Positions 25,901 through 35,933 of a DNA stretch of 64,000 nucleotides are shown here, one piece after another; positions within the stretch are counted from its first letter, which is position 1, and the number at the start of each line of letters is the position of its first letter. Origin of the DNA: Brevibacterium limosum (GTDB lineage Bacteria; Actinomycetota; Actinomycetes; Actinomycetales; Brevibacteriaceae). Both the position numbers and the translations under genes were made by a program. The DNA is taken from positions 1,860,001 to 1,924,000 of the forward strand of contig NZ_CP050154.1 in assembly GCF_011617705.1 (NCBI RefSeq). The letters run 5' to 3'. Below the pieces are notes generated by a model. That model worked only from the letters and a program-made list of their open reading frames with translations. It ran no database searches and was not told the origin of the DNA.

Positions 25901-25912
25901 GTACACGTGTTC
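25901..25912 (+). promoter_or_regulatory. LexA-like palindrome before ruvA
   Basis: GTACACGTGTTC matches the actinobacterial SOS-box core GAAC-N4-GTTC at seven of eight defined positions and is nearly palindromic. It lies between a -10-like TAACCT (25889-25894) and the ruvA GTG at 25931, where a repressor could act. Confidence 0.4.
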
Positions 25913-25930
25913 CCTTAAGAAAGGCTGTTC

Positions 25931-26527
25931 GTGATCAGTTTCCTCAGCGGTACGGTGCATCGGATCGCAGCTGACCACCTCGTCGTTCTCACCTACGGAG
26001 TCGGCCGCAAGGTCCACGTCACCCCCGATACACTGGCCGGAACCCGGCACGGCGCCGAGATCGAACTGGTCACCAGCCTCGTGGTGCGCGAAGACTCGAT
26101 GACCCTCTACGGCTTCACCACCGAAGACGAGAACCACACCTTCGACGTGCTCCTGTCGATCTCCGGAATCGGCCCCCGTCTGGCGATGGCGATCCTGTCG
26201 GTCATGGGACCCGACGAACTCGCCGCCGCGATCACGAATCAGAACGCCGATGCGCTCACCCGGGTGCCGGGAATCGGGAAGAAGGGCGCCTCGCGCATCA
26301 TCCTCGAACTCGAGAACAAGCTGCCCAAACTCACCGCGTCCGCTCCCGGACCGACTCTGTCCTTCGGCGGCGGCAATCAGCAGGTCGTCGACGCTCTCGT
26401 GGGCCTCGGCTGGAAGGAACCGCAGGCCGAAGAGGTCGTCGCCGAGGTCGTCAAGGAGACCGGCGCTGAAGCCGGCACTTCTGTGGTCCTCAAGGCCGCA
26501 CTGAAGGTCCTGGGTGCGAAGAGATGA
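25931..26527 (+). CDS. ruvA: Holliday junction branch migration protein RuvA
   Basis: The 198-residue junction-recognition subunit has an N-terminal OB domain ([24 protein letters not shown]). Two helix-hairpin-helix motifs follow ([13 protein letters not shown] and [16 protein letters not shown]), then an acidic-basic linker and the C-terminal RuvB-contacting domain ([20 protein letters not shown]). The GTG start follows AAGAAAGG. The stop overlaps the ruvB ATG. Confidence 0.96.
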   Translation: MISFLSGTVHRIAADHLVVLTYGVGRKVHVTPDTLAGTRHGAEIELVTSLVVREDSMTLYGFTTEDENHTFDVLLSISGIGPRLAMAILSVMGPDELAAAITNQNADALTRVPGIGKKGASRIILELENKLPKLTASAPGPTLSFGGGNQQVVDALVGLGWKEPQAEEVVAEVVKETGAEAGTSVVLKAALKVLGAKR

Positions 26528-27600
26528 CGAGTTCCTTCGATCCTGGCTCCTACGAGATGGACTTCGGTGATCAGGACCTGACCGGGGCCGAACAGGACAG
26601 ACTCGTCTCCGGCCGCGCCGAGACCGCCGAACGCGATGCCGAAGCTGCACTGCGCCCGAAGGGCCTGGCCGACTTCATCGGCCAGCCGCAGGTGCGGGAA
26701 CAGCTCTCACTCGTCCTCGATGCGGCAAAGGCCCGGCAGAAAGCACCCGACCATGTGCTGCTCTCCGGTCCTCCCGGACTCGGCAAGACCACTCTGGCGA
26801 TGATCATCGCCCATGAGATGAACTCGAGTCTGCGGGTGACGTCCGGACCGGCCGTCCAGCATGCCGGTGACCTTGCGGCCATCCTGTCCTCCCTCGAAGA
26901 GGGCGAAGTCCTCTTCATCGACGAGATCCACCGGATGGCCCGCGCCGCCGAAGAGATGCTGTATGTGGCGATGGAGGACTTCCGGGTCGACGTCATCGTC
27001 GGCAAGGGCCCAGGTGCCACCGCGATCCCGCTCGACCTCCCGCAGTTCACCCTCGTCGGGGCCACCACCCGGTCCGGTCTGCTGCCGGCACCGCTGCGCG
27101 ACCGCTTCGGCTTCACCGCCCTGCTCGATTTCTATTCGAGTGCCGACCTGCTCACCGTTCTGCAGCGCTCGGCCCGGATGCTCGGCATCGATTCCGAGCT
27201 CGCCGGGCTCGAAGAGATCTCCACCCGTTCCCGCGGCACCCCGCGTATCGCGAACCGACTGCTGCGACGCGTCCGCGACTGGGCGCAGGTGCGCGGGAGC
27301 GGAATCATCGACGAGGAAGCCGCCACCAAGGCCCTGCGCGTCTACGAGGTCGACGAACTCGGTCTCGACCGCCTCGACAGATCGGTTCTGCAGGTGCTGT
27401 GCCGGCGTTTCGGCGGCGGACCGGTGGGCCTGGGAACCCTCGCAGTCTCCGTCGGCGAAGAAGCCGACACGGTCGAAACCGTGTCCGAACCCTACCTCGT
27501 GCGGGAGGGCCTGATCAGTCGGACTCCACGCGGACGCGTGGCCACCTCTGCGGCCTGGAAGCACCTGAAAATGCAGATCCCAGCAAACTATGAGTTCTGA
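26524..27600 (+). CDS. ruvB: Holliday junction branch migration DNA helicase RuvB
   Basis: The 358-residue AAA+ motor drives branch migration on RuvA-bound junctions. After a variable 40-residue N-terminus, the conserved [19 protein letters not shown] leads to Walker [10 protein letters not shown], Walker [10 protein letters not shown], sensor 1 [20 protein letters not shown] and the arginine finger. The C-terminal winged helix includes [17 protein letters not shown]. Length is typical. The ATG overlaps the ruvA stop. Confidence 0.97.
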   Translation: MTSSFDPGSYEMDFGDQDLTGAEQDRLVSGRAETAERDAEAALRPKGLADFIGQPQVREQLSLVLDAAKARQKAPDHVLLSGPPGLGKTTLAMIIAHEMNSSLRVTSGPAVQHAGDLAAILSSLEEGEVLFIDEIHRMARAAEEMLYVAMEDFRVDVIVGKGPGATAIPLDLPQFTLVGATTRSGLLPAPLRDRFGFTALLDFYSSADLLTVLQRSARMLGIDSELAGLEEISTRSRGTPRIANRLLRRVRDWAQVRGSGIIDEEAATKALRVYEVDELGLDRLDRSVLQVLCRRFGGGPVGLGTLAVSVGEEADTVETVSEPYLVREGLISRTPRGRVATSAAWKHLKMQIPANYEF

Positions 27601-27681
27601 ACCCCGCATTTGAGTTCGCTATGAGAGGTGAGGACGAACTAAGCTGGTTCACTGATTCATTCATATGAAAGGCTGATATCT

Positions 27682-28236
27682 GTGGATTTGCTGATCCCTC
27701 TTGCGCTTGCCGCGCTGCTGATCTTCTTCCTGTTCAATTCTCGGCGTAAGCAGAAAGCGCGTGCGGAGCAGATCAAATCGGGTCTCGTGCCCGGCGCAAC
27801 CGTGATGACGACCTTCGGTGTCTTCGGCACCGTGCTCTCGATCGACGAAGAGAACAACCAGGTGACGATCGAATCCGGCCCCGGAACGGTTCTGCGCGTC
27901 CACCGCCAGGCCATCGGCCAGGTCGAGAACAACGAGGCCGCACCCGTCGACGCCCCCGGCGCCGCCGCTCCCGCCGCCGATTCCGATATCGACGCCGACG
28001 CCGTCGAGGAGAAGCCGGCCATCACCGATGCCGAGCTCGACGCCATGAACGAACGCAAGCGCGCCGAGACGGACGCTCCGGACGAGGACGCCGCTGAGGA
28101 AACAGTCGCGGACGACTCCGCTGCGGGTGCCGAGGACGTCGACGCCGAGACCACCGCTGAGATCGATGCCGATTCCGCCGATGCGGACGACGATTCCACG
28201 GACTCCACGGACTCGGATTCCGACAAGAAGAACTGA
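27682..28236 (+). CDS. yajC: Preprotein translocase subunit YajC
   Basis: The 184-residue inner-membrane protein has one N-terminal transmembrane helix (about residues 2-16; LLIPLALAALLIFFLF) and the YajC core RRKQKARAEQIKSGLVPGATVMTTFG. The second half (residues about 90-184) is an extended Asp/Glu/Ala-rich acidic tail, much longer than in E. coli YajC. YajC associates with SecDF and SecYEG. It is followed 38 bases later by secD, the conserved order. The GTG start is chosen because the membrane helix begins immediately. Confidence 0.93.
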   Translation: MDLLIPLALAALLIFFLFNSRRKQKARAEQIKSGLVPGATVMTTFGVFGTVLSIDEENNQVTIESGPGTVLRVHRQAIGQVENNEAAPVDAPGAAAPAADSDIDADAVEEKPAITDAELDAMNERKRAETDAPDEDAAEETVADDSAAGAEDVDAETTAEIDADSADADDDSTDSTDSDSDKKN

Positions 28237-28274
28237 TCCGTTCTCGCACTCTGCTCCCGACTGAAAGCTGAAAC

Positions 28275-30449
28275 GTGTCCGATATCGAAGAAAAACCACG
28301 ACCTGGTTTGCGCTTCCTGTGGCTGACTATCGTCACCGTGGCTCTCGCCGCAATCATCGCCGGCGGTGTCATCTGGTCGAATGCCACGACGACTCCCAAA
28401 CTCGCACTTGACCTCGAGGGCGGAACGTCGATAATTCTGGAACCGCAGGTGTCCGAGGGCACGGATATCAGCAAGGAGCAGCTCGATCAGGCGGTGGCGA
28501 TCATCCGCCAGCGTGTCGACTCGACCGGTGTCTCCGAAGCAGAGATCACGACGCAGGGCGACCGCAATATCGTCGTGAATCTTCCGGGCAACCCCGACGA
28601 GGAGACACGTAACCTCGTCCGGTCGTCGGCTCAGCTGGTGTTCCGCCGCGTGGCGCTGGTCGGTGACCCGCGTTCGCAGGAGCAGATCCAGAAGGAGCAG
28701 GAGAAGAGCGGCGAAAGCGGAGACAGCGGGGATTCCTCGGGATCCGATGACGGACTGAGCGACGAAGAGCGCAAACGCCTCGAGGATCTCACCGGTGCCG
28801 ATTCGAAGGGCGATGGCCAGGGCGAGGAACAGGCACCGTCCGGCGGCGGCGATGCCGTCAACGCCGGCGGCTCGACCGAGAAACAGGCCGATGAGGCCCC
28901 CGAGCAGACGAAGACCTCGGAGTCGGAGAGCAAAGACGCGGAGAAGTCCGGCGAAGGCAGCGGGTCGAGCGAAGGCACGAAGGTCACCGACTCGACACCG
29001 CGGCCTCTCTTCGATCCCGAGAAGGACTCCTCCGAGTGGCAGACCGAAGGGATCATCAAGGAATACACGGAGCTCGACTGCACGAACAAGAAGAACCGGA
29101 CGGGAGGCGAACAGCAGCCTTCCGACAAACCGGTCGTCTCGTGCTCCCAAGACGGACAGGCGAAGTACATCCTCGGACCAGTCGAACTCTCCGGTGATCA
29201 CCTCGCCGATGCCAACGCGGGCTATGCCTCAGGAGCAAATGGCGTGCAGACCAACAACCCTGCCGTCAACCTGTCCTTCGATGCCACCGGGCGTGAGATC
29301 TTCAAGCAGATCACCTCGGACATCACCGGCAAGCAGCAGCCGTACAACCAGTTCGCGATCGAGCTCGACGGCCTCGTGCTCTCGGCTCCGTCCTCGAACG
29401 CGGTGATCACCGACGGCAACGCCCAAATCACGGGTGACTTCAGCCTCGACGAGGCGCAGACTCTGGCCAACCAGCTCAAGAACGGTTCGCTGCCGCTGAG
29501 CTTCCAGGTCCAGAGCGAGGATCAGATCTCGCCGACCCTGGGTTCGAACTACCTCAAGATCGGTCTGCTCACCGGACTCGTCGGACTCATCCTCGTCGTC
29601 GTCTACTCGCTGCTCCAGTACCGGGTGCTCGGCCTCGTCACCGTCTCGAGCCTCGTCGTCGCCGGTGTGCTCACCTATCTGCTGCTGCTGTTGGCATCGT
29701 GGAGATACGGCTACCGCCTGTCCCTGGCCGGTGTCGCCGGTATCATCATCGGCATCGGCATGGCGGCTGACTCGTTCATCGTCTACTTCGAACGTGTGAG
29801 AGACGAGCTGCGCAGCGGGCGCAATCTGCTCTCCGCAGTCGAAGTCGGCTGGGACCGGGCCAAGCGGACGATCTACGCTTCGAAGGCCGTGAACATGCTC
29901 GCCGCGGTCATCCTCTACATCCTGGCCGTCGGATCGGTGCGAGGCTTCGCCTTCACCCTGGGTCTGACCGTGATCATCGACGTGCTCATCGTCTTCCTAT
30001 TCACCCACCCGATGCTGCAGGTCCTGGCCCGCACGAAGTTCTTCGGCGAAGGCCACCCGCTGTCGGGTATGGACCCGCGTCTGCTCGGAGTCAAACCAGC
30101 CGCATATCGCGGTGCCCTCAACCTGTCCATCGATGACCAGGACAAGACGCCCGAGGCCAAGCGTCGTGAGAAGGCGCGGATGCGCAAGGCGGGAATGACC
30201 GCCGAGGACACATCCGGCACGACCGCAGCGGCGACGGCTGCGGCCGAGTCAGAGGAGAGCACGACGACGTCCACGACCGACAAGGCCGAGTCCGGGAAGT
30301 CGAAGGCCGCGAAGTCGAAATCCGCGAAGACCGCAGCGTCGACGGGCGGTATGACCATCGCCGAGCGGAAGGCCGCGGCCCGACGCGCCGAAGAAGAGGA
30401 TGCCGCCGAAGACTCGGCGGCTCAAGACGGCAAGGAGGCTGACAAGTGA
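28275..30449 (+). CDS. secD: Protein translocase subunit SecD
   Basis: The 724-residue SecDF-family component uses the proton gradient to pull secreted proteins across the membrane. The first transmembrane segment is near residue 20 and the family motif LDLEGGTSIIL follows. The periplasmic P1 domain is interrupted by a disordered Ser/Glu/Asp/Gly/Lys-rich insert (about residues 135-245). Five further membrane helices follow (about 430-600; LTGLVGLILVVVYSLLQYRV, AGIIIGIGMAADSFIVYFERV). The C-terminal 110 residues are a Lys/Ala/Ser-rich cytosolic tail. The stop overlaps the secF GTG. Confidence 0.95.
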   Translation: MSDIEEKPRPGLRFLWLTIVTVALAAIIAGGVIWSNATTTPKLALDLEGGTSIILEPQVSEGTDISKEQLDQAVAIIRQRVDSTGVSEAEITTQGDRNIVVNLPGNPDEETRNLVRSSAQLVFRRVALVGDPRSQEQIQKEQEKSGESGDSGDSSGSDDGLSDEERKRLEDLTGADSKGDGQGEEQAPSGGGDAVNAGGSTEKQADEAPEQTKTSESESKDAEKSGEGSGSSEGTKVTDSTPRPLFDPEKDSSEWQTEGIIKEYTELDCTNKKNRTGGEQQPSDKPVVSCSQDGQAKYILGPVELSGDHLADANAGYASGANGVQTNNPAVNLSFDATGREIFKQITSDITGKQQPYNQFAIELDGLVLSAPSSNAVITDGNAQITGDFSLDEAQTLANQLKNGSLPLSFQVQSEDQISPTLGSNYLKIGLLTGLVGLILVVVYSLLQYRVLGLVTVSSLVVAGVLTYLLLLLASWRYGYRLSLAGVAGIIIGIGMAADSFIVYFERVRDELRSGRNLLSAVEVGWDRAKRTIYASKAVNMLAAVILYILAVGSVRGFAFTLGLTVIIDVLIVFLFTHPMLQVLARTKFFGEGHPLSGMDPRLLGVKPAAYRGALNLSIDDQDKTPEAKRREKARMRKAGMTAEDTSGTTAAATAAAESEESTTTSTTDKAESGKSKAAKSKSAKTAASTGGMTIAERKAAARRAEEEDAAEDSAAQDGKEADK

Positions 30450-31462
30450 AACGGTTCTTTGCCTGGGGCAACCGGCTGCACAGCGGCGAATCATCGATCC
30501 CATTCGTCGGCAAGGCGAAGCTGTGGCTGAGCATCGCCGGAGTCCTCGTCCTCCTCTCCCTCCTCGTTCCCCTCATCTTCGGATTCAACTTCGGCATCGC
30601 CTTCAAGGGCGGTTCGCAGTTCCAGGTCGACCATGTCACCGACACCTCCGCTGCCAAGGGCGAAGGCATCGTCAACGACGTCGTCTCCGGGTCCGAGCCG
30701 CGCCTGACGCCGACCAGTGACACGGCCGTCCAGATCGAGACGAACCAGCTCACCGACCCGCAGATGCAGGAAGTCCGCGACGGTCTCGTCGCCGGCTACG
30801 ACGTGAAGGTCGAAGACGTCACCTCGACGTTCGTCGGGCCCGAATGGGGCCAGGACGTGACGTCGAAGATGATCCGCGCGCTCGTCATCTTCGTGGCCAT
30901 CGCGCTCATCGTCATGGCGCTGTACTTCCGCACGTGGAAGATGTCGGTCGCGGCGATCGTGGGCCTCTTCGCCGTGATGATCGTGACCATGGGCATCTAC
31001 TCGGCCACCGGCTTCGAAGTCACTCCGGAGGCCATCATCGGCTTCCTCACCGTGCTCAGCTTCTCGCTCTATGACACGGTGGTCGTCTTCGACAAGATCC
31101 GAGAGAACACGACCCGATTCGGGGAGAAACGGAACCTGAAGTTCTCCGAGCTGGTCAATCTCGGTGTGAATCAGACGACCGTGCGCTCGATCAACACCTC
31201 GGTGGTGTCCGTGCTGCCGATCGCCTCGATCCTCTTCATCGGTGTGTTCCTGCTCGGTGCGGGAACACTGGTCGATATCTCGCTGTCCCTGTTCATCGGT
31301 ACTATAGTGGCAGCCGCTTCGACGCTGTTCGTCGCGAGCCCCCTCTACGCCGTCCTCCGGGCAAACGAACCGGCGGTCAAGGAACAGGAGGAGGCCGTGC
31401 GTGAATTACGCTTGAAGAACGGGGGAGCAGACGTCCCACCGGTGATGCACGCCGAAGTCTGA
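30446..31462 (+). CDS. secF: Protein translocase subunit SecF
   Basis: The 338-residue partner of SecD has a first helix followed by [15 protein letters not shown], a short periplasmic domain, and five membrane helices containing [14 protein letters not shown] and [19 protein letters not shown], both SecF signatures. The C-terminal 40 residues are cytosolic and charged. GTGA overlap with secD indicates translational coupling. relA begins 20 bases after its stop, the common secDF-relA arrangement of actinobacteria. Confidence 0.96.
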   Translation: MKRFFAWGNRLHSGESSIPFVGKAKLWLSIAGVLVLLSLLVPLIFGFNFGIAFKGGSQFQVDHVTDTSAAKGEGIVNDVVSGSEPRLTPTSDTAVQIETNQLTDPQMQEVRDGLVAGYDVKVEDVTSTFVGPEWGQDVTSKMIRALVIFVAIALIVMALYFRTWKMSVAAIVGLFAVMIVTMGIYSATGFEVTPEAIIGFLTVLSFSLYDTVVVFDKIRENTTRFGEKRNLKFSELVNLGVNQTTVRSINTSVVSVLPIASILFIGVFLLGAGTLVDISLSLFIGTIVAAASTLFVASPLYAVLRANEPAVKEQEEAVRELRLKNGGADVPPVMHAEV

Positions 31463-31482
31463 TTCCCGAGAGAGGAGATGTT

Positions 31483-33780
31483 GTGGCTTCGTCCGCCGAT
31501 TCGCGCCGTCCGCGAGGCATCTCCCGCTTAGCGTGGTGGGCGGCCAGGGCGCAGAACAACCCCGGCTACCCGAGAGTGCTCGGTCCGATGATCCGGGCTC
31601 TGCAGTCGAACCATCCGAAAGCGGACATCGACCTCGTCGTCCGAGCCTATAAGGTCGCCGAGGAGGCTCACCGCGGGCAGACCCGGAAGTCCGGTGACGC
31701 CTATATCACCCACCCCATCGCGGTCGCGACCATCCTCGCCGAGATCGGCATGCTGCCGGTCACGCTCGCCGCCGCGCTGCTGCACGACACGGTCGAAGAC
31801 ACGTCGTATTCGCTCGCAGAGCTCACCGAGGAATTCGGGGCCGAAGTCGCGGCCATGGTCGACGGGGTGACGAAGCTCGACAAACTCACCTACGGCCAGG
31901 CCGCGCAGTCCGAGACCGTGCGCAAGATGATCGTGGCGATGGCCAAGGACATCCGCGTGCTCGTCATCAAGCTCGCCGACCGTCTCCACAACGCGCGCAC
32001 CTGGCGTTTCGTCCCGGCCTCGTCGAGCACGAAGAAGGCCCGCGAGACCCTCGACATCTTCGCCCCGCTGGCACACCGGCTGGGCATGAACACGATCAAA
32101 TGGGAACTCGAAGACCTGTCCTTCCAGGTCCTCCATCCCAAGGTCTATGACGAAGTGGTCCGGCTCGTCGCGGACCGGGCTCCCGAACGCGAGAAGTATC
32201 TGGCCACGGTCTCCGAGGAGCTCCAGGGCGAGCTCAAGGAATCCGGGATCGAGGCCTCCATCACGGGACGACCCAAGCACTACTACTCGATCTATCAGAA
32301 GATGGTCGTGCGCGGACACGAGTTCGCCGACATCTACGATCTCGTCGGAGTCCGCGTCCTCGTCGAATCCGTGCGCGAGTGCTATGCCACCCTCGGCATC
32401 GTCCACGCCCGCTGGAACCCGGTTCCCGGGCGGTTCAAGGACTATATCGCAATGCCGAAGTACAACATGTACCAGAGCCTGCACACCACGGTGATCGGGC
32501 CGGCCGGCAAACCCGTCGAGATCCAGATCCGCACCCACGAGATGGATCGACGCGCAGAATTCGGCGTCGCCGCTCATTGGAAGTACAAGGACCTGAACAA
32601 GTCGTCGAAGGCCGTGACCTCGAACACCGCACGCTCGGTGAAGGTCTCCGACGCCGGCGAGGTCGACGACGCGGCCTGGCTGCGGCAGCTGCTGGACTGG
32701 CAGCGTGAGGTCTCCGACCCCGATGAGTTCCTCGACAGCCTCCGCTATGAGGTGAATTCGAAGGAGGTCTACGTCTTCACTCCCAAGGGCGAGGTGATGA
32801 GCCTGCCATCGGGAGCCACCCCCATCGACTTCGCCTATGCCGTGCACACCGAGGTCGGGCACAAGACCATGGGTGCCCGCGTCAACGGCCGCCTGGTCGC
32901 TTTGGACACGGAGCTGAAGAACGGGGACTCCGTCGAGGTCTTCACCTCGAAGGACGAGAACGCCGGGCCCAGCCGCGACTGGCTCGGCTTCGTCAAGAGC
33001 CCGCGGGCCCGGAGCAAGATCCGTCAGTGGTTCTCGAAGGAGCGCCGCGAAGAGGCGATCGAGAACGGCCGCGAACAGCTCGCCAGAGCGATGCGCCGCC
33101 ATACCTTCTCCGCGGCCACGCTGATGAGCCAGGAGGCCCTCCAGGTCGTCGCCACAGAGATGCGTCTGCCCGATGTCAGCGCCCTCTACGCCGCGATCGG
33201 CAACGGTGTGTCCTCGGCCCAGCACGTCGTCGACCTGCTGGCCAAGGAAGTCGGGGAGGACGACGAGTCGGTCGCGCTGCCTCCGGAGCCGCGCAACCGC
33301 ACCGGTCAGTCCTCGGGGCACCATTCTTCGTCCGAAGGCGTGATCGTCAAGGGCGTCGACGACGTGCTCGTCAAACTCGCCCGCTGCTGCACCCCGGTGC
33401 CGGGAGACGAGATCCTCGGCTTCGTCACGCGCGGCTCGGGCGTGTCCGTGCATCGTGTCGACTGCCCGAACGTGGCCTCACTCAGACGTGAACCCGAACG
33501 CATGGTCGAGGTGTCCTGGGGTGAGAAGACGAGCGGAATCTACCTCGTCCAGATCCAGGTCGAAGCTCTCGACCGTGCCGGTCTGCTCTCCGACATCACG
33601 AAGGTCCTCACCGAGACCCATGTGAACATCCTGTCGGCGACGGTCGGCACGTCCCGGGCACGCGTGGCCCAGTCGAAGTTCGTCTTCGAGATGAGCGATG
33701 CCAGCCATCTGGACACGGTGCTCTCTGCCGTGCGCAAGGTTGAAGGCGTCTTCGACGTCTACCGCATCTCCGGCGGCTGA
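31483..33780 (+). CDS. relA: Bifunctional (p)ppGpp synthetase/hydrolase RelA/SpoT
   Basis: The 765-residue stringent-response enzyme makes and degrades (p)ppGpp. The HD hydrolase domain is intact ([19 protein letters not shown]). The synthetase domain has [14 protein letters not shown], then [14 protein letters not shown], where RFKD is the RXKD charge pattern typical of bifunctional long RSH proteins, and [15 protein letters not shown] domain (about 395-455), a zinc-finger/helical region with [14 protein letters not shown], and a C-terminal ACT domain complete it. The GTG start follows GAGAGGAG. Its 3' end overlaps that of the convergent AbiEi-like gene by 22 bases. Confidence 0.96.
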   Translation: MASSADSRRPRGISRLAWWAARAQNNPGYPRVLGPMIRALQSNHPKADIDLVVRAYKVAEEAHRGQTRKSGDAYITHPIAVATILAEIGMLPVTLAAALLHDTVEDTSYSLAELTEEFGAEVAAMVDGVTKLDKLTYGQAAQSETVRKMIVAMAKDIRVLVIKLADRLHNARTWRFVPASSSTKKARETLDIFAPLAHRLGMNTIKWELEDLSFQVLHPKVYDEVVRLVADRAPEREKYLATVSEELQGELKESGIEASITGRPKHYYSIYQKMVVRGHEFADIYDLVGVRVLVESVRECYATLGIVHARWNPVPGRFKDYIAMPKYNMYQSLHTTVIGPAGKPVEIQIRTHEMDRRAEFGVAAHWKYKDLNKSSKAVTSNTARSVKVSDAGEVDDAAWLRQLLDWQREVSDPDEFLDSLRYEVNSKEVYVFTPKGEVMSLPSGATPIDFAYAVHTEVGHKTMGARVNGRLVALDTELKNGDSVEVFTSKDENAGPSRDWLGFVKSPRARSKIRQWFSKERREEAIENGREQLARAMRRHTFSAATLMSQEALQVVATEMRLPDVSALYAAIGNGVSSAQHVVDLLAKEVGEDDESVALPPEPRNRTGQSSGHHSSSEGVIVKGVDDVLVKLARCCTPVPGDEILGFVTRGSGVSVHRVDCPNVASLRREPERMVEVSWGEKTSGIYLVQIQVEALDRAGLLSDITKVLTETHVNILSATVGTSRARVAQSKFVFEMSDASHLDTVLSAVRKVEGVFDVYRISGG

Positions 33781-34358
33781 TCCTCCCGGTCGATTCCGAT
33801 CCCGTCGAGGGCATGGCCGTCTGCGGCGGCACTGTCCAAGGCGGCGCGCATCTGGGCGACGAATGGTCGACGGGCCACCTGAGAGAGGTAGTCCCGGAGA
33901 CGATGGCGCAGGCCGGTGGGGATCTCCGCAATGATTCCCCGCAGCGCCTGCGGTGACTCTGCGGTGCGGAACCGGAAATGCGGGAAGAGCAGATCGTAGA
34001 GCGTCCGTTCCTCCGTTGTGATGGGCAGTCCGTCGATGAGGCACCATTCGTCGTCCGCCAGCGTCGTCTCGTGGACGTCGAAACCGTCATCGGCGATCCA
34101 CCGTCTTCTGGGCAGAGTGATGCAGTTCAGCGGAGCGGGAGCCCGGCCGAGACCGCGATGCACCCACCAAGCGCTGTCATGGGAGACTGCGAGCCCCGGT
34201 GGGATGAGCGAATGCAGAGCGGCCATCCGCTCCGCGGGGGAGAGGATCGCGCCCTTGCGCACCCACGTCGATTCGGTCAGTCGGATGAGCAGACCGTCGA
34301 GGGTGAGCTCGGTGAGCTGCTCGTACCCGAAGTCCCGCAGATGAAACAACGCCTCCAT
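33759..34358 (-). CDS. AbiEi-like (type IV antitoxin-family) protein, solitary
   Basis: The 199-residue protein resembles the AbiEi antitoxin group found in actinobacteria. An N-terminal helical segment is followed by a winged-helix-like [30 protein letters not shown], and an [13 protein letters not shown] block, the usual transcription-regulator-plus-endonuclease-like arrangement. AbiEi partners with the nucleotidyltransferase toxin AbiEii, but no such gene is adjacent, so its role is open. The ATG at 34358 is six bases downstream of a good promoter, pointing to a leaderless mRNA; farther upstream in-frame sequence is Arg/Ser-rich shadow translation. Its last 22 bases overlap the end of convergent relA. 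Confidence 0.65.
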   Translation of the reverse strand: MEALFHLRDFGYEQLTELTLDGLLIRLTESTWVRKGAILSPAERMAALHSLIPPGLAVSHDSAWWVHRGLGRAPAPLNCITLPRRRWIADDGFDVHETTLADDEWCLIDGLPITTEERTLYDLLFPHFRFRTAESPQALRGIIAEIPTGLRHRLRDYLSQVARRPFVAQMRAALDSAAADGHALDGIGIDREDQPPEMR

Positions 34359-34364
34359 ACCCGC

Positions 34365-34393
34365 ACTATCGTCGGGTGTGGAGGCGTTGACAA
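34365..34393 (-). promoter_or_regulatory. Promoter of the AbiEi-like gene
   Basis: On the minus strand, TTGTCA (34388-34393) and GATAGT (34365-34370) are spaced by exactly 17 bases. The ATG begins after six more bases, so the expected transcription start coincides with the start codon. Confidence 0.65.
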
Positions 34394-34461
34394 GACGTCG
34401 GCTGCCGCCTGTGGACAGTTGGGGACTCGAACGCCCGAACCTGTGGACGAGCGGAGAGTCC

Positions 34462-35814
34462 TCAGTCGAGCTCCGCGGCGGTCTGTGCGAGCTGATCCCT
34501 CCAGGCGCGGCGGGCGTCAAGAGCTTCCTGCGCCTCCGCGACGGCTTTCCCATCGCCACCGGACTTCGCGGTCTCGAGCTTCTTCTCGAGTTCGACGATC
34601 GACTCGTCGAGCTGATTGAGCGCACCCGAGGTGCGGGCCTTCGTCTCCGGGTTGCTGCGCTGCCAAGCGGCTTCCTCGGCATCGGCGAGCGCACGCTCGA
34701 CATCGCGCAGACCGTTCTCCATCCGGGAGACATCGGCACGGGGGACCTTCCCGGCTTCCTCCCACTGGTCCTGGATGGTGCGCAGATCACGCTTGGCCGC
34801 CACCGGATCGGTGATCGGCAGCAGCGCCTGCGCCTTCTTCAGCAGCTCTTCCTTGACGACGAGGTTGCCCTTGAACTCCTCGTCCAGCGCGGCGTTCTCC
34901 GCATCGCGAGCGGAGAAGAACACGTCCTGTGCGGCTCGGAACCGTGCCCACAGAGCGTCATCGTCCTTGCGGGACGCACGCGGGGCACGCTTCCACTGGC
35001 TCATCAGGTCCTTGTACTTCTGGGACACGGTCCGGAAATCGGTCGAGGCCGACAGCGACTCCGCCTCGGCGACGATCTTCTCCTTGATCCGCTTGCCCTC
35101 GGCATTGACCTTGTCGAGTTCGGCGAAGAACTCCTTGCGCTTGTGTTCGAAGCTGTTCCGGGCCTGCGAGAACCGGCCCCAGAGCTCCTGATCGACGGCA
35201 CGCGGCAGACGCGGTCCGCTGCGCTGCATGTCCTTCCACTGTGCGAAGAGCTCGCGCAGACGGGCACCCGACTGCTTCCACTGGATCTTCGACGGATCCT
35301 GTTTGGCCAGGGACTCGGCCTCGACGACGAGAGCCTCACGGTCCTCGGCGGCGGCGAGCTTCGCAGCCTGGGCGCGAGCGGCCTGTCGGGACTCCGTGGC
35401 CTCGGCATCGGAGATGAGAGTGTCGAGGGTGGTGCTCAGCCCTTTGAGATCACCGACGACATTGGCCTCCGGCAGCGACTCCTGCAGCGTCTTCGCCGCC
35501 GCCACGATCTCACGGCCGGGAGCACCGGCGGAGAGGCGATTGCGCAGCAGGACCGCACTCTCGGCGAGTTCGACGTACTTCTTCGCGAAGTACTCGAGCG
35601 CCTCATCGGGAGTGGCATCCGGGTACTGACCGACGGCCCGCTCGCCCTCAGCGGTGGTGACGAACACATTGCCTTGTGCATCGGCCCGACCATGAGTCAC
35701 TGCGCGAGCCACCTCGGCGTCGTGGTCGATATGGCTGGCGTTGACCACCTGCGCCGCCTGCGGACGCGGCAGCGACGACGGACGGGGGGTCGGCTTCGGT
35801 GTCGGGGTCGACAT
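34462..35814 (-). CDS. DUF349-repeat protein
   Basis: The 450-residue, highly charged and helical protein contains several DUF349 repeats of about 70 residues. Each is marked by a W-K or W-E position and a LWGRF/ALWARF-like motif (FAQWKDMQRSGPRLPRAVDQ, LMSQWKRAPRAS, IQDQWEEAGKVPR). A Pro-rich N-terminus (about residues 1-20) precedes the repeats, and the C-terminal 60 residues are probably coiled coil. DUF349 proteins are long helical molecules of unknown function. The ATG at 35814 follows AAGGTGAG. It is divergent from the metallo-beta-lactamase-fold gene, with a palindrome between them. Confidence 0.87.
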   Translation of the reverse strand: MSTPTPKPTPRPSSLPRPQAAQVVNASHIDHDAEVARAVTHGRADAQGNVFVTTAEGERAVGQYPDATPDEALEYFAKKYVELAESAVLLRNRLSAGAPGREIVAAAKTLQESLPEANVVGDLKGLSTTLDTLISDAEATESRQAARAQAAKLAAAEDREALVVEAESLAKQDPSKIQWKQSGARLRELFAQWKDMQRSGPRLPRAVDQELWGRFSQARNSFEHKRKEFFAELDKVNAEGKRIKEKIVAEAESLSASTDFRTVSQKYKDLMSQWKRAPRASRKDDDALWARFRAAQDVFFSARDAENAALDEEFKGNLVVKEELLKKAQALLPITDPVAAKRDLRTIQDQWEEAGKVPRADVSRMENGLRDVERALADAEEAAWQRSNPETKARTSGALNQLDESIVELEKKLETAKSGGDGKAVAEAQEALDARRAWRDQLAQTAAELD

Positions 35815-35877
35815 GGTTCTCACCTTGTTTCCATCGGTCGAACCGGCAGGTCTTCACACCCGCCGATCACTCGATTG

Positions 35878-35896
35878 TGGGATAGACGTTATCCCA
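35878..35896. promoter_or_regulatory. Inverted repeat in the divergent DUF349/MBL promoter region
   Basis: Perfect 7-bp arms TGGGATA and TATCCCA are separated by five bases. The site lies 64 bases from the DUF349 start and 37 bases from the MBL-fold start, upstream of the latter's -10 box, as expected for a regulator-binding site. Confidence 0.45.
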
Positions 35897-35921
35897 GCAT
35901 AACCATCGGCGCGCGTGTAGA

Positions 35922-35927
35922 TAGACT
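35922..35927 (+). promoter_or_regulatory. -10 box of the MBL-fold hydrolase gene (leaderless)
   Basis: TAGACT is followed by six bases and the ATG at 35934. No ribosome-binding site exists between them, consistent with a leaderless transcript. Confidence 0.5.
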
Positions 35928-35933
35928 TTGCAC

